A stretch of 64,000 nucleotides of DNA, taken from NCBI RefSeq assembly GCF_900106695.1, contig NZ_FNMZ01000008.1, positions 118,536-182,535 on the forward strand, in the 5' to 3' direction. The position numbers and the translations under genes are program-made. The stretch is from Albimonas donghaensis (GTDB lineage Bacteria; Pseudomonadota; Alphaproteobacteria; Rhodobacterales; Rhodobacteraceae). How positions within the stretch are numbered: position 1 is the stretch's first letter; every line of letters begins with the position of its first letter. The notes beneath the pieces were generated by a model. The model was not told where the DNA came from. It made no database searches and worked only from the letters and a program-made list of their open reading frames with translations. Shown one piece after another: positions 1-9,002 of this stretch.

Positions 1-444
1 GAGCAACGCCTGCCGTCCGGCGCGCGGCAGGATGCCCAGGGTTATGCCCGAGAAGAACAGGAGGTCCGAGGCCTCCATCGCGGCGTCGAGCCGGGCGGGA
101 TCCTCGGCGAGGTTCCGCGCGGCGGAGGCCGAGCGCCAGTAGCAGAACCGCCGCTCCGCCCCGTCGAGCACGATCATGTAGAGCCCGATGGACTCCCCCG
201 CCCGGCGCTGGATGAACCTGGTGTCGACGCCGGCCGACCCGATCGCCGAGACCATCGCGTCCGAGGGCGCGTCGTCCCCCGCCGCCGACAGGTAGGCGCA
301 GCCGGCGTCGGGGCGCAGGCGCCGGAAATACCAGGCCGTGTTGTAGGTGTCGCCTGCGTAGTCGAGCCGATAGGCCCTCGGGTCGCGCGGGTCGCCGGCA
401 GGCGACATCTCGGCCATGCATTCGCCGATGGACAGGAAGCGCAT
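1..444 (-). CDS. kdgK: 2-dehydro-3-deoxygluconokinase, PfkB family (3' end outside window)
   Basis: This is the N-terminal 148 residues of a PfkB-family sugar kinase; the rest lies beyond the window edge. The protein starts MRFLSIGECMAEM and soon reads GDTYNTAWYFRRL, the substrate/lid region typical of 2-keto-3-deoxygluconate kinases, followed by a FFSGITLG strand. Such enzymes phosphorylate KDG to KDPG in the cytoplasm for the Entner-Doudoroff aldolase. It lies 54 bp downstream of an SDR dehydrogenase on the same strand and opposite a regulator plus TRAP importer, which fits a uronate or sugar-acid catabolic locus. The ATP-binding C-terminal part cannot be seen, so specificity within the family is inferred. 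Confidence 0.82.
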   Translation of the reverse strand, partial: MRFLSIGECMAEMSPAGDPRDPRAYRLDYAGDTYNTAWYFRRLRPDAGCAYLSAAGDDAPSDAMVSAIGSAGVDTRFIQRRAGESIGLYMIVLDGAERRFCYWRSASAARNLAEDPARLDAAMEASDLLFFSGITLGILPRAGRQALL

Positions 445-498
445 AGGGGTCCCTCCGCGCTCGGCCGGCGGCGCGCGCGGCGCCGCCGGCCGAGGAGC

Positions 499-1242
499 TC
501 AGCTGAACAGCGTGCCGCCGTTGATGTCGACATTGGTCCCGGTCATGAACGCCGCGTCCGGGCCGGCGAGGAAGGCGACCAGGCGGGCCACGTCCTCGGA
601 CGTGCCTTCGCGGCGCATCGGCGTGGCGCCGGCGACCTTGGCGCGCACCTCGTCGGGGGTGAAGGTGTTGTGGAAGTCGGTGTCGATCATGCCCGGGCAC
701 AGCGCGTTGACGCGGATGTCGGGGCCGAGCTCCTTGGCCAGGCCGCGCGTCATCGTCATCACCGCGCCTTTCGAGGCGCCGTAGGCCACCGCGCCGCCGC
801 CGCCGCCGTCGCGCCCGGCCTGACTGGCGATGTTGACGATCGCGCCGGAGGTCATGTGGCGCAGGCAGGCCCGGATCATCAGGAAGGCGCTGGTCACGTT
901 CAGCGCCAGCACCGCGTTCCAATGCTCGGGCTCCATCTCGGCGATGGTCTTGCGCGCGATCAGGCCGCCGGTGTTGTTGACCAGCACGTGAACGCCGCCG
1001 AAGGCCTCCGCGGTCGCGTCGGCCAGCGCCTGGGCGTCCTCGGGGCGGGTCAGGTCGCCCCGCATCGCGAAGGCGCGGCCGCCAGCCGCCTTGATCGCCT
1101 CGACCGTCGCCTCGGCGCCTTCGGCGCTGGAGTGGTAGTTGATGGCCACGTCGGCGCCGTCGGCGGCCAGCGCCAGCGCGCAGGCCCGCCCGATGTCGCG
1201 TCCGCCGCCGGTGACGATCGCCGCTTTGCCGCTCAGTCTCAT
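499..1242 (-). CDS. SDR family NAD(P)-dependent oxidoreductase, sugar-acid locus
   Basis: A classical short-chain dehydrogenase of 247 residues. The dinucleotide-binding TGGGRDIGRA motif is near the N-terminus, NNTG follows the fourth strand, and the active site shows YGASK. The start at 1242 is chosen because a GGGAGCAGG ribosome-binding site lies just upstream; an in-frame ATG at 1257 would add five residues and lacks a good site. It is probably co-transcribed with the KDG kinase. By context it may oxidise or reduce a keto-deoxy sugar acid, as KduD-like enzymes do, but the family is too broad to name the substrate. Confidence 0.85.
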   Translation of the reverse strand: MRLSGKAAIVTGGGRDIGRACALALAADGADVAINYHSSAEGAEATVEAIKAAGGRAFAMRGDLTRPEDAQALADATAEAFGGVHVLVNNTGGLIARKTIAEMEPEHWNAVLALNVTSAFLMIRACLRHMTSGAIVNIASQAGRDGGGGGAVAYGASKGAVMTMTRGLAKELGPDIRVNALCPGMIDTDFHNTFTPDEVRAKVAGATPMRREGTSEDVARLVAFLAGPDAAFMTGTNVDINGGTLFS

Positions 1243-1350
1243 GTCCTGCTCCCGCATGCTTCTCGGCCCTCGTCGATGCGACGGCCGCTTGGCCGGTCCG
1301 TCGGCCGGGTGAGGTCATGGGTGGCCCGAAACCGGGCGCGCGGTCAAGTC

Positions 1351-1372
1351 TTGAATACAAGATTGAATACAA
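1351..1372. promoter_or_regulatory. Tandem operator, two TTGAATACAA boxes
   Basis: Two identical 10-bp boxes TTGAATACAA occur at 1351-1360 and 1363-1372, a 12-bp period, in the short region between the divergent SDR and GntR genes. Each box is itself a near palindrome (TTG, four bases, CAA). A closely similar pair lies before dctP at 2237-2258. The natural reading is an operator for the GntR-type regulator encoded between the two sites. Confidence 0.6.
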
Positions 1373-1474
1373 CTAGCCTGAGGCCCGCAGGCGCCGCGGC
1401 TCGCGGGCCGGCCCGCGCGCTCTGGAAAACTCCGGCGCCGCCGGCTATCACGCGAGACGATGGGAGACCGCAGC

Positions 1475-2164
1475 ATGGAACGATCGTCCGAGCCCAATGG
1501 CCGCAGGAGCAGCGTCGACATGATCGTCGAGCGGCTGCAGGAGGACATATCCTCGATGCGGCTGATGCCGGGCTCGCGCATTTCCGAACCGGACATCGCC
1601 GCCCGGTTCGGGGTCTCGCGCCAGCCCGTGCGCGACGCGTTCAGCCGCCTGGAGAGCATGGGCCTGCTGCGCATCCGCCCCCGCAAGGCGACCGAGGTGA
1701 AACGCTTTTCGCGCGGCGAGATCGAGAAGTCCCGCTTCGTGCGCGCCGCCGTCGAGATGGAAGTGCTGCGCCGCGCCGCGCGACGCTGCGTTGCGGCGGA
1801 CGGTCATGAGCTGGACGCCTGCCTGGCCCTGCAGAGAAAGGCCCTGGCGAAGGGCGATCAGCTTGCCTTCGCGCAGCTCGACTACGACTTCCACCGCGCC
1901 GTCTGCGGCATCGCCGGCGTCCCGTTCGCCTTCGACGTGATCCACGCGGAGAAGAAGAAGGTGGATCGGCTGTGCATGCTCGCCCTGTCGCGGGAGGACC
2001 GGATGCCCCAGCTGATCGACGACCACGCCCGGATCGCCGAAGCGGTCAAGGCCGGCCGCGAAGAAGAGGCGGTCGAGGCGGGGACCGTGCATCTCTCCCG
2101 CCTCGACGCCACCATCGAGGCCATCAAGGTCGCCAGCGCCGCCTATTTCGAGGACGAGGACTGA
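1475..2164 (+). CDS. GntR family regulator, FadR/FCD subfamily
   Basis: A cytoplasmic transcription factor of 229 residues. The N-terminal winged helix contains the recognition segment RFGVSRQPVRDAFSRLES. The C-terminal all-helical FCD domain keeps the usual acidic/histidine metal-ligand pattern in LDYDFHRAVC, DDHARIAEAV and AGTVHLSRL. Members of this subfamily sense sugar acids or other carboxylates. The ATG at 1475 is preferred because GGGAGA lies 8 nt upstream; an ATG at 1460 is also in frame. It is divergent from the SDR/kinase pair and followed by dctPQM, and the TTGnATACAA boxes on both sides are its likely targets. Confidence 0.87.
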   Translation: MERSSEPNGRRSSVDMIVERLQEDISSMRLMPGSRISEPDIAARFGVSRQPVRDAFSRLESMGLLRIRPRKATEVKRFSRGEIEKSRFVRAAVEMEVLRRAARRCVAADGHELDACLALQRKALAKGDQLAFAQLDYDFHRAVCGIAGVPFAFDVIHAEKKKVDRLCMLALSREDRMPQLIDDHARIAEAVKAGREEEAVEAGTVHLSRLDATIEAIKVASAAYFEDED

Positions 2165-2236
2165 GGCGGACCGACCGGCGCGCGCCGCGCCGCCCCGCCC
2201 TTCGCCCGGCAATCTCACGCCGCCGCAAAATTATTC

Positions 2237-2258
2237 TTGGATACAAGTTGGGATACAT
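2237..2258. promoter_or_regulatory. Second tandem operator upstream of dctP
   Basis: TTGGATACAA at 2237-2246 is followed 12 bp later by TGGGATACAT at 2249-2258. Box sequence and period match the pair at 1351-1372. The site lies 72 bp before the dctP start, in an otherwise GC-rich gap, so it probably couples the TRAP importer to the same GntR regulator. Confidence 0.55.
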
Positions 2259-2329
2259 GCATGCTGCGGGAGTCGGCGACCACGGGAGGTGGGCGTTTCG
2301 CCGGCGGAACATTCGCAGGGAGGAAGACG

Positions 2330-3319
2330 ATGACCGCACTGAATCATGTGAAAGGCGTCGCGGCCGCGACGTTGCTGGCCCTTGGGCTGGCGCCGGTATC
2401 CGCATCCGCGCTGGAGCTGCGCGGGTGGAACATCCATGTCGAGGATTACCCCGTCTCCATCGCGATGGAGGCGTTCCTCGCCGAGGTCGAGGAGAAGACC
2501 GACGGAGAGATCTCGGGCAAGGTCTACCACAATGGCGTTCTGGGCTCGCAGCCCGACGCGATCGAGCAGATGCGCCTGGGGGTGATCGACTTCGGCGAAT
2601 TCAACCTCGGCCCGATGGGCCAGGCGGTTCCTGAGGCCAACGTCACCGCGCTGCCCTTCATCTTCAAGAGCGTGCCGCAGATGTACGCGCTGATGGACGG
2701 CGCCGCCGGCGAGGCCATCGGCGAGGGCATGAAGGCCAAGGGCATCGTGCCGCTGGGCTGGTACGCCGCCGGCGCGCGGTCCTTCTACAACTCGGTGCGC
2801 CCGATCAACACGCCCGCCGACGTGGAGGGGCTCAAGGTCCGCGTGATGAGCAACGACCTGTTCGTGAAGATGGTCGAGGCGATGGACGGCAACGCCACGC
2901 CGATGGCCTTCGCCGAAGTCTACCAGTCGATCAAGACCGGCGTCGTGGACGGGGCGGAGAACAACCCCCCCTCCTATGAATCGACCAATCACTACGAGGT
3001 CGCGCAGTATTACTCGCTGACCGAGCATCTGATCATCCCCGAGTGCCTGTGCATGAGCCTCAAGAGCTGGAACAAGCTCTCGCCCGAGCAGCAGGAGATC
3101 GTGATGGCGGCCGGCCGCGCCAGCGCCGAGATGCAGCGCGAGCTGTGGGCCGAGCGCGAAGCCGCGAGCATGGAGAAGGTCGAGGCCGGCGGCGTGACGG
3201 TCAACACCGTCGCCGACAAGGCGCCGTTCCAGGACGCGATGACCCCGGTCTACGACGCCTTCCTGGAGAGCAACCCCAAGCTCGCCGACCTGGTCTCGCT
3301 GATCCGCGACGCCGACTGA
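2330..3319 (+). CDS. dctP: TRAP transporter solute-binding protein DctP
   Basis: A periplasmic extracytoplasmic binding protein of 329 residues that delivers an organic acid to the DctQM membrane pair. A Sec signal peptide ends near SASALELRG. The mature part has the DctP-family pattern: an early SQPDAIEQMRLG segment, the PADVEGLKVRVMSN segment carrying the substrate carboxylate-binding Arg, and AFAEVYQSIKTGVVDGAENN. The start at 2330 has an AGGGAGGAAG site; the frame stays open upstream but only through operator sequence. The next gene is dctQ, after a strong hairpin. Substrate is unknown; the KDG kinase/SDR context suggests a sugar acid. Confidence 0.93.
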   Translation: MTALNHVKGVAAATLLALGLAPVSASALELRGWNIHVEDYPVSIAMEAFLAEVEEKTDGEISGKVYHNGVLGSQPDAIEQMRLGVIDFGEFNLGPMGQAVPEANVTALPFIFKSVPQMYALMDGAAGEAIGEGMKAKGIVPLGWYAAGARSFYNSVRPINTPADVEGLKVRVMSNDLFVKMVEAMDGNATPMAFAEVYQSIKTGVVDGAENNPPSYESTNHYEVAQYYSLTEHLIIPECLCMSLKSWNKLSPEQQEIVMAAGRASAEMQRELWAEREAASMEKVEAGGVTVNTVADKAPFQDAMTPVYDAFLESNPKLADLVSLIRDAD

Positions 3320-3328
3320 TCGGACCCG

Positions 3329-3361
3329 CCGCGGGACGCCGGCCGCGCCGGCGCCCCGCGG
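3329..3361 (+). terminator. Intercistronic hairpin between dctP and dctQ
   Basis: A 15-pair stem with one A/C mismatch: CCGCGGG and CGCCGGC on the left arm pair with GCCGGCG and CCCGCGG on the right, around a 3-nt loop. It starts 9 nt after the dctP stop and there is no T-run, so it is more likely a partial terminator or mRNA-stabilising element that raises binding-protein yield than a full terminator. Confidence 0.6.
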
Positions 3362-3404
3362 CGCCTTTCCTTCTAGCCCGAGTCCTTCAAGCCCGAGGGG
3401 ACGC

Positions 3405-3947
3405 ATGTCCATCGAACCGCTTCCGTTCCGGCGCGTCGAGCAGGCTCTCGACCTGATCCGCGGCCTCTGCATGGTCGTCGCCTCGATCGCCCTGGTCGTG
3501 CTGATCGTCGCGTTCGGCTGGCTGGTGTTCGGCCGCTACGTCCTGAACGCCACGCCCACCTGGGTCGAGCAGCTGGCGCTGCTGCTGATCTGCTGGATCG
3601 CCTTCCTGGGCGCCGCGGTCGGCGTGCGCGACGACACCCATATCGGCGTGCTGCTGTTCCGGGACATGGCGCCGATGTCGGTGCGCAAGGCGCTGATGAT
3701 CGCGGTGGACGTGATGCTGGCGGCGTTCGGGGCCGTCATGCTTTCGGCGGGTCTCGAACTGGCGGCGTTCGGCTGGGACACGATGCTGCCGATGCTCGAC
3801 GTGCCGGAAAGCATCCGGACCATGGCCATCACCTCGCTCGGCGGCCTCATGCTGCTGTTCTCGGGAATCCGCGCGCTGCTGCGCATGCTTCGGTTCCGCA
3901 GCTGGACGCCCGACGCGTTCCCGCATGACGACATCAAGGACGCCTGA
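3405..3947 (+). CDS. dctQ: TRAP transporter small permease DctQ
   Basis: The small integral-membrane subunit of the TRAP importer, 180 residues with four predicted hydrophobic helices (about residues 22-45, 55-75, 95-120 and 133-153). The DctQ hallmark appears as FGRYVLNATPTWVEQLALLL. It follows dctP after the intercistronic hairpin and precedes dctM by one base if dctM starts at GTG. It has no activity alone; it scaffolds the sodium-driven DctM channel subunit. Confidence 0.92.
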   Translation: MSIEPLPFRRVEQALDLIRGLCMVVASIALVVLIVAFGWLVFGRYVLNATPTWVEQLALLLICWIAFLGAAVGVRDDTHIGVLLFRDMAPMSVRKALMIAVDVMLAAFGAVMLSAGLELAAFGWDTMLPMLDVPESIRTMAITSLGGLMLLFSGIRALLRMLRFRSWTPDAFPHDDIKDA

Positions 3948-3948
3948 C

Positions 3949-5229
3949 GTGGGTCTCTTCATTCTGCTCGGCGCCTTCGCCTTCGGGGTGGTCATCGGCA
4001 TGCCCGTGGCCTTCGCCATGGGCATCGCCGCCGCCGCCGCCTTCCTGTTCGAGGGCTTCCCCAGCCTGATCACCTTCCAGCGGGCCACGGCCGGGGTCTC
4101 GGTGTTCTCGCTGCTGGCGATCCCGTTCTTCATCTTCGCGGGCGAGATCATGCTGCATGGCGGCATCGCCCAGCGGCTGGTCAAGCTCGCCTCCGCCCTC
4201 GTGGGTCACCTCAAGGGGGGGCTGGCGATGGTGAACATCTTCTCCTCGATGCTGTTCGGCGGCATCTCCGGTTCGGCGGTGGCCGACATCTCGGCGCTCG
4301 GCTCCCTGCTGGTCCCGGTGATGAAGGAGCGGGGCTACCGCCCGGACTTCGCGGTCAACGTGACCGTCACCTCCTCGATCGCGGGCATCGTGATCCCGCC
4401 CAGCCACAACATGATCATCTTCGCGGTGGCCGCGGGGGGCGGGATCTCGGTCTCCAAGCTGTTTCTGGCCGGCGTGATCCCCGGCATGCTGATGTGCGTC
4501 AGCCTGGCGGTCGCGGCCTGGGTCCTGTCGATCCGCCACAACTACCCCGCCGAGCCCTTCCCCGGCTGGCGCGTGGTCGGCCGGGCGGCGATGGACGCGA
4601 TCCCCGGCTTCATGACGGCGGTGATCATCGTCGGCGGCACGCTGTCGGGGGTGTTCACCGTCACCGAGTCCGGCGCGTTCGGCGCGATCTACGCGGTGCT
4701 GCTGACCGCCTTCTACTACCGCACGCTGACATGGGATGCGTTCCGCAGGTCGGTGGTCGGCGCGGTGCGCACCACGGCGATGGTGATGATCCTGATCGCC
4801 TTCGCCAGCTCCTTCGCCTATCTGCTGGCGCTCTATCAGGTGCCGGCCGCGCTCAGCGGGCTGCTGGTGTCCATCTCTGACAACCCGATCGTCATCCTGC
4901 TGATGATCAACGTGATCCTGCTGATGCTGGGCGCCATCATGGACATGGCGGCGCTGATCCTGATCTGCACGCCGATCTTCCTGCCCATCGCGACCGGCCT
5001 CGGCATGGACCCGGTTCAGTTCGGGATCATGCTGCTTATCAATCTCGGGATCGGACTGTGCACGCCGCCGGTGGGCACCTGCCTGTTCGTCGGCTGCGCC
5101 GTGGGCAAGATCCGGATCGAGCAGGCGATGCGCTCGATCTGGCCGTTTTACCTGGCGATCTTCGTCGCGCTGATGCTGGTGACCTACGTCCCGGGCGTTT
5201 CGCTCTGGCTGCCCTCGATCCTTGAGTAG
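3949..5229 (+). CDS. dctM: TRAP transporter large permease DctM
   Basis: The large, sodium-coupled transport subunit, about 426 residues with roughly a dozen hydrophobic helices. Family signatures are MLFGGISGSAVADISALGS and LCTPPVGTCLFVGCAVG near the C-terminus. GTG at 3949 is taken as the start: it lies one base after the dctQ stop and has AAGGAC 8 nt upstream. An in-frame ATG at 3925 inside dctQ would add eight charged residues and has no ribosome site. It is the last gene of the dctPQM operon. Confidence 0.92.
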   Translation: MGLFILLGAFAFGVVIGMPVAFAMGIAAAAAFLFEGFPSLITFQRATAGVSVFSLLAIPFFIFAGEIMLHGGIAQRLVKLASALVGHLKGGLAMVNIFSSMLFGGISGSAVADISALGSLLVPVMKERGYRPDFAVNVTVTSSIAGIVIPPSHNMIIFAVAAGGGISVSKLFLAGVIPGMLMCVSLAVAAWVLSIRHNYPAEPFPGWRVVGRAAMDAIPGFMTAVIIVGGTLSGVFTVTESGAFGAIYAVLLTAFYYRTLTWDAFRRSVVGAVRTTAMVMILIAFASSFAYLLALYQVPAALSGLLVSISDNPIVILLMINVILLMLGAIMDMAALILICTPIFLPIATGLGMDPVQFGIMLLINLGIGLCTPPVGTCLFVGCAVGKIRIEQAMRSIWPFYLAIFVALMLVTYVPGVSLWLPSILE

Positions 5230-5469
5230 AGCCCGGATCGAGGGCGGCGCCCGCCGCTTCCTCGCGCATCGACCAACCCGCCGTCTCGCCTCGACCCGCT
5301 GCGCCTGGACGATGCGTCGAGCCGCCCCTGTCAGCGAGCCCGGCCTCGGACGGGGACGAGGAACGACCGACCCGGATGCCAGGTCCGGCCGGATGACGTC
5401 GAAGACTGGCGCTGCGGCCCCGCCCCCGGCGAACTTCGCCCCCCCCCGGAGCAGGCGGTTCGCGTGCGC

Positions 5470-5840
5470 ATGGCATCGGACGTCGTTCACCCGTGCTGCG
5501 TGACAGGCTGGCGGCAACTGGCCCGCGCCTCGCAGGAAACCGGCATGCCCTTGGACGTGCACTGGCATCCCTTCGAGCCGAACCTCCGACATGGGACCCC
5601 ACGCGTCGGAGCGGCAGGCGCAGCTTGGCCGGCAGAGATGTCGCGATCGCCATCACCGTTGCGTCTTCCGCCGCGTTCCGCGGAGCCGCTATCGACGGCC
5701 TGACGACCTGACCGAAGAGGTCAGGACGCCCGCCATTGGATGCGCGAGCGGCTCACGGGCGCCGCCGCCTCGGTCGGGAGATCGCGCGGCGCGAGGGCGC
5801 GCGCTAGGGAACGGTCCGCCGGATTTCGCCGCTGGCCTTC
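5470..5840 (+). pseudogene. Remnant of FrnE/DsbA-family oxidoreductase
   Basis: The translation from 5470 reads DVVHPCCVTGWRQLARASQ and then DVHWHPFEPN, clearly the thioredoxin-fold N-terminus of the FrnE/2-hydroxychromene-2-carboxylate isomerase group, where DxVCPWC and PFExN are conserved. The CPWC motif is changed to HPCC. Further matches (LTEEVRTPA, MRERLTGAAASVG) occur in two other frames, so the reading frame is broken at least twice, and no C-terminal half is found. It is a decayed gene, not an expressed protein. Confidence 0.6.
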
Positions 5841-6284
5841 CTCGCCGGACCTTGCCGGGAGGATCATGAACGGTCGGCGGCCCGAGACGCTGACCGCCGG
5901 CGCGCTGCGACGTCTCCCTGAGCTACTGCTCGACCGGGCTGAACAGCGTCGCGACCCGGGCTTCGATCATCGTCCGAAACCGTCGACCGCCGAGCGCAAC
6001 GCCTCCGCCAAGGCCTCACCCCAAACGCGCCCGCTGAGCAAACGCCCCCATGAGGAGCGTTTCCGCTCCGATTTCGTGCTCTGGTGAGGTTCCGACACCG
6101 CCATACGCGTCTAATCCACGCAAATCGCGCGGACTTCCGAACCGGCGCAGCGACCACGGTTCGTCAGGGGGGGGCGTGGTGGCGGAACAGGCGCCCCCGA
6201 ACCCTGCTTCGCTCCCAGAACCGGGAACGAACAGGGAAATCCACACGTTTTGAGCATGCGCACGGCGAATCCACCGCTGAATTC

Positions 6285-6407
6285 GCCGTGAAGATGTCGA
6301 GCGCGCCGCCGACGGCCTCGACCGCCGGGAACCCGAAGATCCGTTCAGCCGCGTCATCCCAACCCCGGACCGCCCTCGGGGCCTGATACCACCAGCGCAT
6401 CCGGCAT
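6285..6407 (-). pseudogene. Remnant of a PAS-domain protein
   Basis: On the minus strand a start region MPDALVVSGPEG is followed after a frameshift by WDDAAERIFGFPAVEAVGG and ALDIF. This is the beginning of a PAS sensor domain (W-N/D-xAAExIFG, ExxG, sLDI). No continuation of the PAS core or an output domain can be found, so this is a short fragment of a sensory protein. Confidence 0.5.
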
Positions 6408-6901
6408 GTCAGCGCGGGGGGAGGCGCCCGAGCCGGTCAAGATCCAGCGCGCCGGCTTCCGCGGCCTGGCTCTATTGCGGCCCCTCGGTCATGTTCGACG
6501 ATCCTCGCACCTGGTTTCCGCCGGCGAGCCTCCGCCGACCGCAATCCGATCCATCGGAACGTCATGCGGCTGGGGATAGATCGTCGCGATGGCGGCGCTC
6601 GGCGCGCCGATGCGCATCGCGAAGCCAGGCGCCTGCGATCCGTGGGGGAAAGCCGGCGACGGGCGGAGAGGCGACGGCGGCCCGAGGCCGCGCAACGAGA
6701 TCGGACGAAAGGTCCCGATACCGCGGAGCGAGGCCGACGAGGCGCCTCGCGACGGAGGAGATAGGCGCTGACGGGGCTTCGGGTCGGCTCCGCGCGCAGC
6801 AACACCTCAGCCCATTTGAACGGGATGATGGGACGGCCGAAACGCCCAGCCATGGCTTCCGCCGGTGTCGTCCGGATCGAAGGCGCCGATTTCGGACTCG
6901 C

Positions 6902-7090
6902 GCCGCCATCATGCGCCGTGATCGCCCGCGTCTCCAGAATGCCGGTCAACTCCGTCCCGGGCGTCGCGCGCAGCGCATCGCGTGGTTCGCTGCGAACCGC
7001 ATCATCCACCGTGACCGTGAGCCCGCCATGCCTGGCGCAGTTGGCGTGGAAGATGCCGCCGACACCGCTGGCGACGATGGTCGGCGCCGC
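6902..7090 (-). pseudogene. Remnant of a LeuD-like (aconitase swivel) subunit
   Basis: Roughly 63 codons on the minus strand match the LeuD/isopropylmalate-isomerase small-subunit pattern. APTIVASGVGGIFHANC corresponds to the family's IAPSFxDIFxNNC, followed by a G-L-x-V strand, then ATPGTELTGIL and ITAHDGG, which match the later ATPG-x-x-L and TxPDG segments. Key positions are eroded and no start or end fits. An intact LeuD-type gene lies at 15323-15943, so this may be an older related copy left beside the tct operon. Confidence 0.5.
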
Positions 7091-7419
7091 CGCCCTGCCC
7101 CGTCCCGACACGGCCGCCGCGGCGCGCAGCTGCGCCATGCTCCGCTGCGCTGGACACCAGCGCCCTGCCCTCGGACCCGGTCGGGATCGGTCAGGCGGCC
7201 ATGTCATGGCTCTTCGTCAGCGCCCCGTGACCGGGCGTGGCGGGATCTGATCCGGCCGGCGAGGTTTCGGTCCCGCGCGCTCAGGACGTCGAAGGCGCGG
7301 CGGGCGCCGGCATGCGCGAGATGGCGCGAGACGCAAAGCAGCGAGACGCCGTCCTCCTCCTGCCGATTTTCGCGCTCGCCCCTGGTCTTGTCGGTGATCG
7401 TTCGGTTGGGACACCTGGA

Positions 7420-8937
7420 TCATGGAGCCGCTCGGCTCGCCGCTGCGGCACGCGCCGCCCGCCCCTTTCGGACAAGTGGAACCAGAAGCGACGCCAGCAG
7501 CAGCGTCGCCAGCACCAGGGCGACGGGCCGTGAGAGGAAATAGGACACTTCCCCGCCCGAGATCTGGTAGGAGCGCAGCAGCTCCCCCTCGGCCATGCCG
7601 CCCAGCAGCAGGCCGATCACCACCGCGGCCACCGGGTAGCCGTGGCGGCGCAGGAACCAGCCGAGCACGGCGAAGACCATCACCGTCACCGGCCCGCTGA
7701 TATTGCCGACGAGCGAATAGGCCCCGAAAACGGCGAGCGCCAGCACCGAGGGCGCGAGGTATCGGACCGGCACCCGCACCACCGAAGACGCCACGAAGAC
7801 AAAGCCGAGCCCGACCGCCATCAGCAGGAACACCTGGGCGAAGTTGCCGAGGATGATGCCGTAGATGATGTTCATGTTCTCGCTGATGAAGCGCGGCCCG
7901 CCGGTGACGTCATGCATCGCGAAAGCCGAAAGCATCACGGCGGTGGCGCCGCCGCCGGGGATCCCCAGCGCGAGCAGCGTCGCCATGGAGCCGCCCTCGG
8001 ACGAGGAGTTCGCGGATTCCGAGGCGGTGACGCCCCTGGGGTCGCCGTGCCCGAACCGGCTGGAATCCTTCGCACGACGCTTGGTCTCGGAATAGGAGAC
8101 GAGATTGGCGACCGCCGATCCGACGCCGGGGATCGCGCCGATCACCACGCCGAGCAGGCCGCCGCGGATCCACACGAAGGGGTGCCGGACGATGAGCGCG
8201 ACCCCCTGCAGGATCGCGCGGAAGGAGATCGCCCGACTGGCCTCCTCCTCCACGATGTAGTTGGAGCGGATGAGCCGAAAAAGCTCGGACGCGGCGAACA
8301 GGCCGATGAGCGCGGGCGTGGTGGCGACGCCGTCGAGCAGCGCCATCTGCCCCATCGTGCCGCGCATGTCGCCCAGCGCCGAAAAGCCGATGAGGCCGAG
8401 CAGGACGCCGAGCGTTCCGGCCAGCAGACCCTTGGAGAACCGGCCGCCGCCCAGCGCCGCGATCAGGGTCAGCCCCCAGATGGCGATAATGAACATCTCG
8501 ACCGGCCCCAGCTTGAGAACGGCCTCGGCGATCGGGCTCACGAACAGCAGCAGCACGACGTAGCCGATGGCCGTGCCCATGGTGGAGGCCGCCAGCGCGA
8601 GACCGAGCGCCTGGCTGTGGCGCCCCGCCTGCGCCATCGGGTAGCCGTCGAAGGCGGTCGCCACGGCCGCCGCCGTGCCGGGGACGTTGACCAGGATCGC
8701 CGGAATCGCGCCCCCGAAGGAGCCGGCGGTGAAGATCGCGGTGAGGAACAGGATCGCCGGCAGGAAATCCATGTAGGCGGTGAGCGGCAGGAAGATCGCC
8801 ATCGCGACCGGCACGCTCAGCCCCGGGACCGCGCCGAAGATCAGACCGATCAGAAGCCCCGGCGGCACGACGAGCCAGGGCTGCCAGCTCTGCGTCAGCA
8901 GATCGAGCGCCGAGGCGAAAGCGGTGGCATCGATCAT
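7420..8937 (-). CDS. tctA: Tripartite tricarboxylate transporter large permease TctA
   Basis: A 505-residue membrane protein, the 12-helix transport subunit of a TTT importer. Family hallmarks are GAVPGLSVPVAMAIFLPLT at the N-terminus, the repeat-like VIGAIPGVGSAVANLVSYSE, and the SSEGGSMATLLALGIPGG segment. It lies 65 bp downstream of tctB and ends the operon lyase-tctC-tctB-tctA. The partner lyase suggests import of a di- or tricarboxylate. Decayed sequence starts directly after its stop. Confidence 0.94.
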   Translation of the reverse strand: MIDATAFASALDLLTQSWQPWLVVPPGLLIGLIFGAVPGLSVPVAMAIFLPLTAYMDFLPAILFLTAIFTAGSFGGAIPAILVNVPGTAAAVATAFDGYPMAQAGRHSQALGLALAASTMGTAIGYVVLLLFVSPIAEAVLKLGPVEMFIIAIWGLTLIAALGGGRFSKGLLAGTLGVLLGLIGFSALGDMRGTMGQMALLDGVATTPALIGLFAASELFRLIRSNYIVEEEASRAISFRAILQGVALIVRHPFVWIRGGLLGVVIGAIPGVGSAVANLVSYSETKRRAKDSSRFGHGDPRGVTASESANSSSEGGSMATLLALGIPGGGATAVMLSAFAMHDVTGGPRFISENMNIIYGIILGNFAQVFLLMAVGLGFVFVASSVVRVPVRYLAPSVLALAVFGAYSLVGNISGPVTVMVFAVLGWFLRRHGYPVAAVVIGLLLGGMAEGELLRSYQISGGEVSYFLSRPVALVLATLLLASLLVPLVRKGRAARAAAASRAAP

Positions 8938-9002
8938 CGGGCCGCACCCCGACGAAGGCGCTCATGCGGAGGGAGACGGCGCGCGAACATCTGCGTCATG
9001 CC

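Noticed and set aside
3934..5592. Very long antisense frames opposite dctM and other genes
   Set aside because: They are His/Asp/Arg-rich shadows caused by the high GC of the real genes and have no start signals.
7217..7419. Short minus-strand frame EDGVSLLCVSRHLAHAGARR downstream of tctA
   Set aside because: It looks faintly protein-like but has no start, no family resemblance and lies in decayed sequence.
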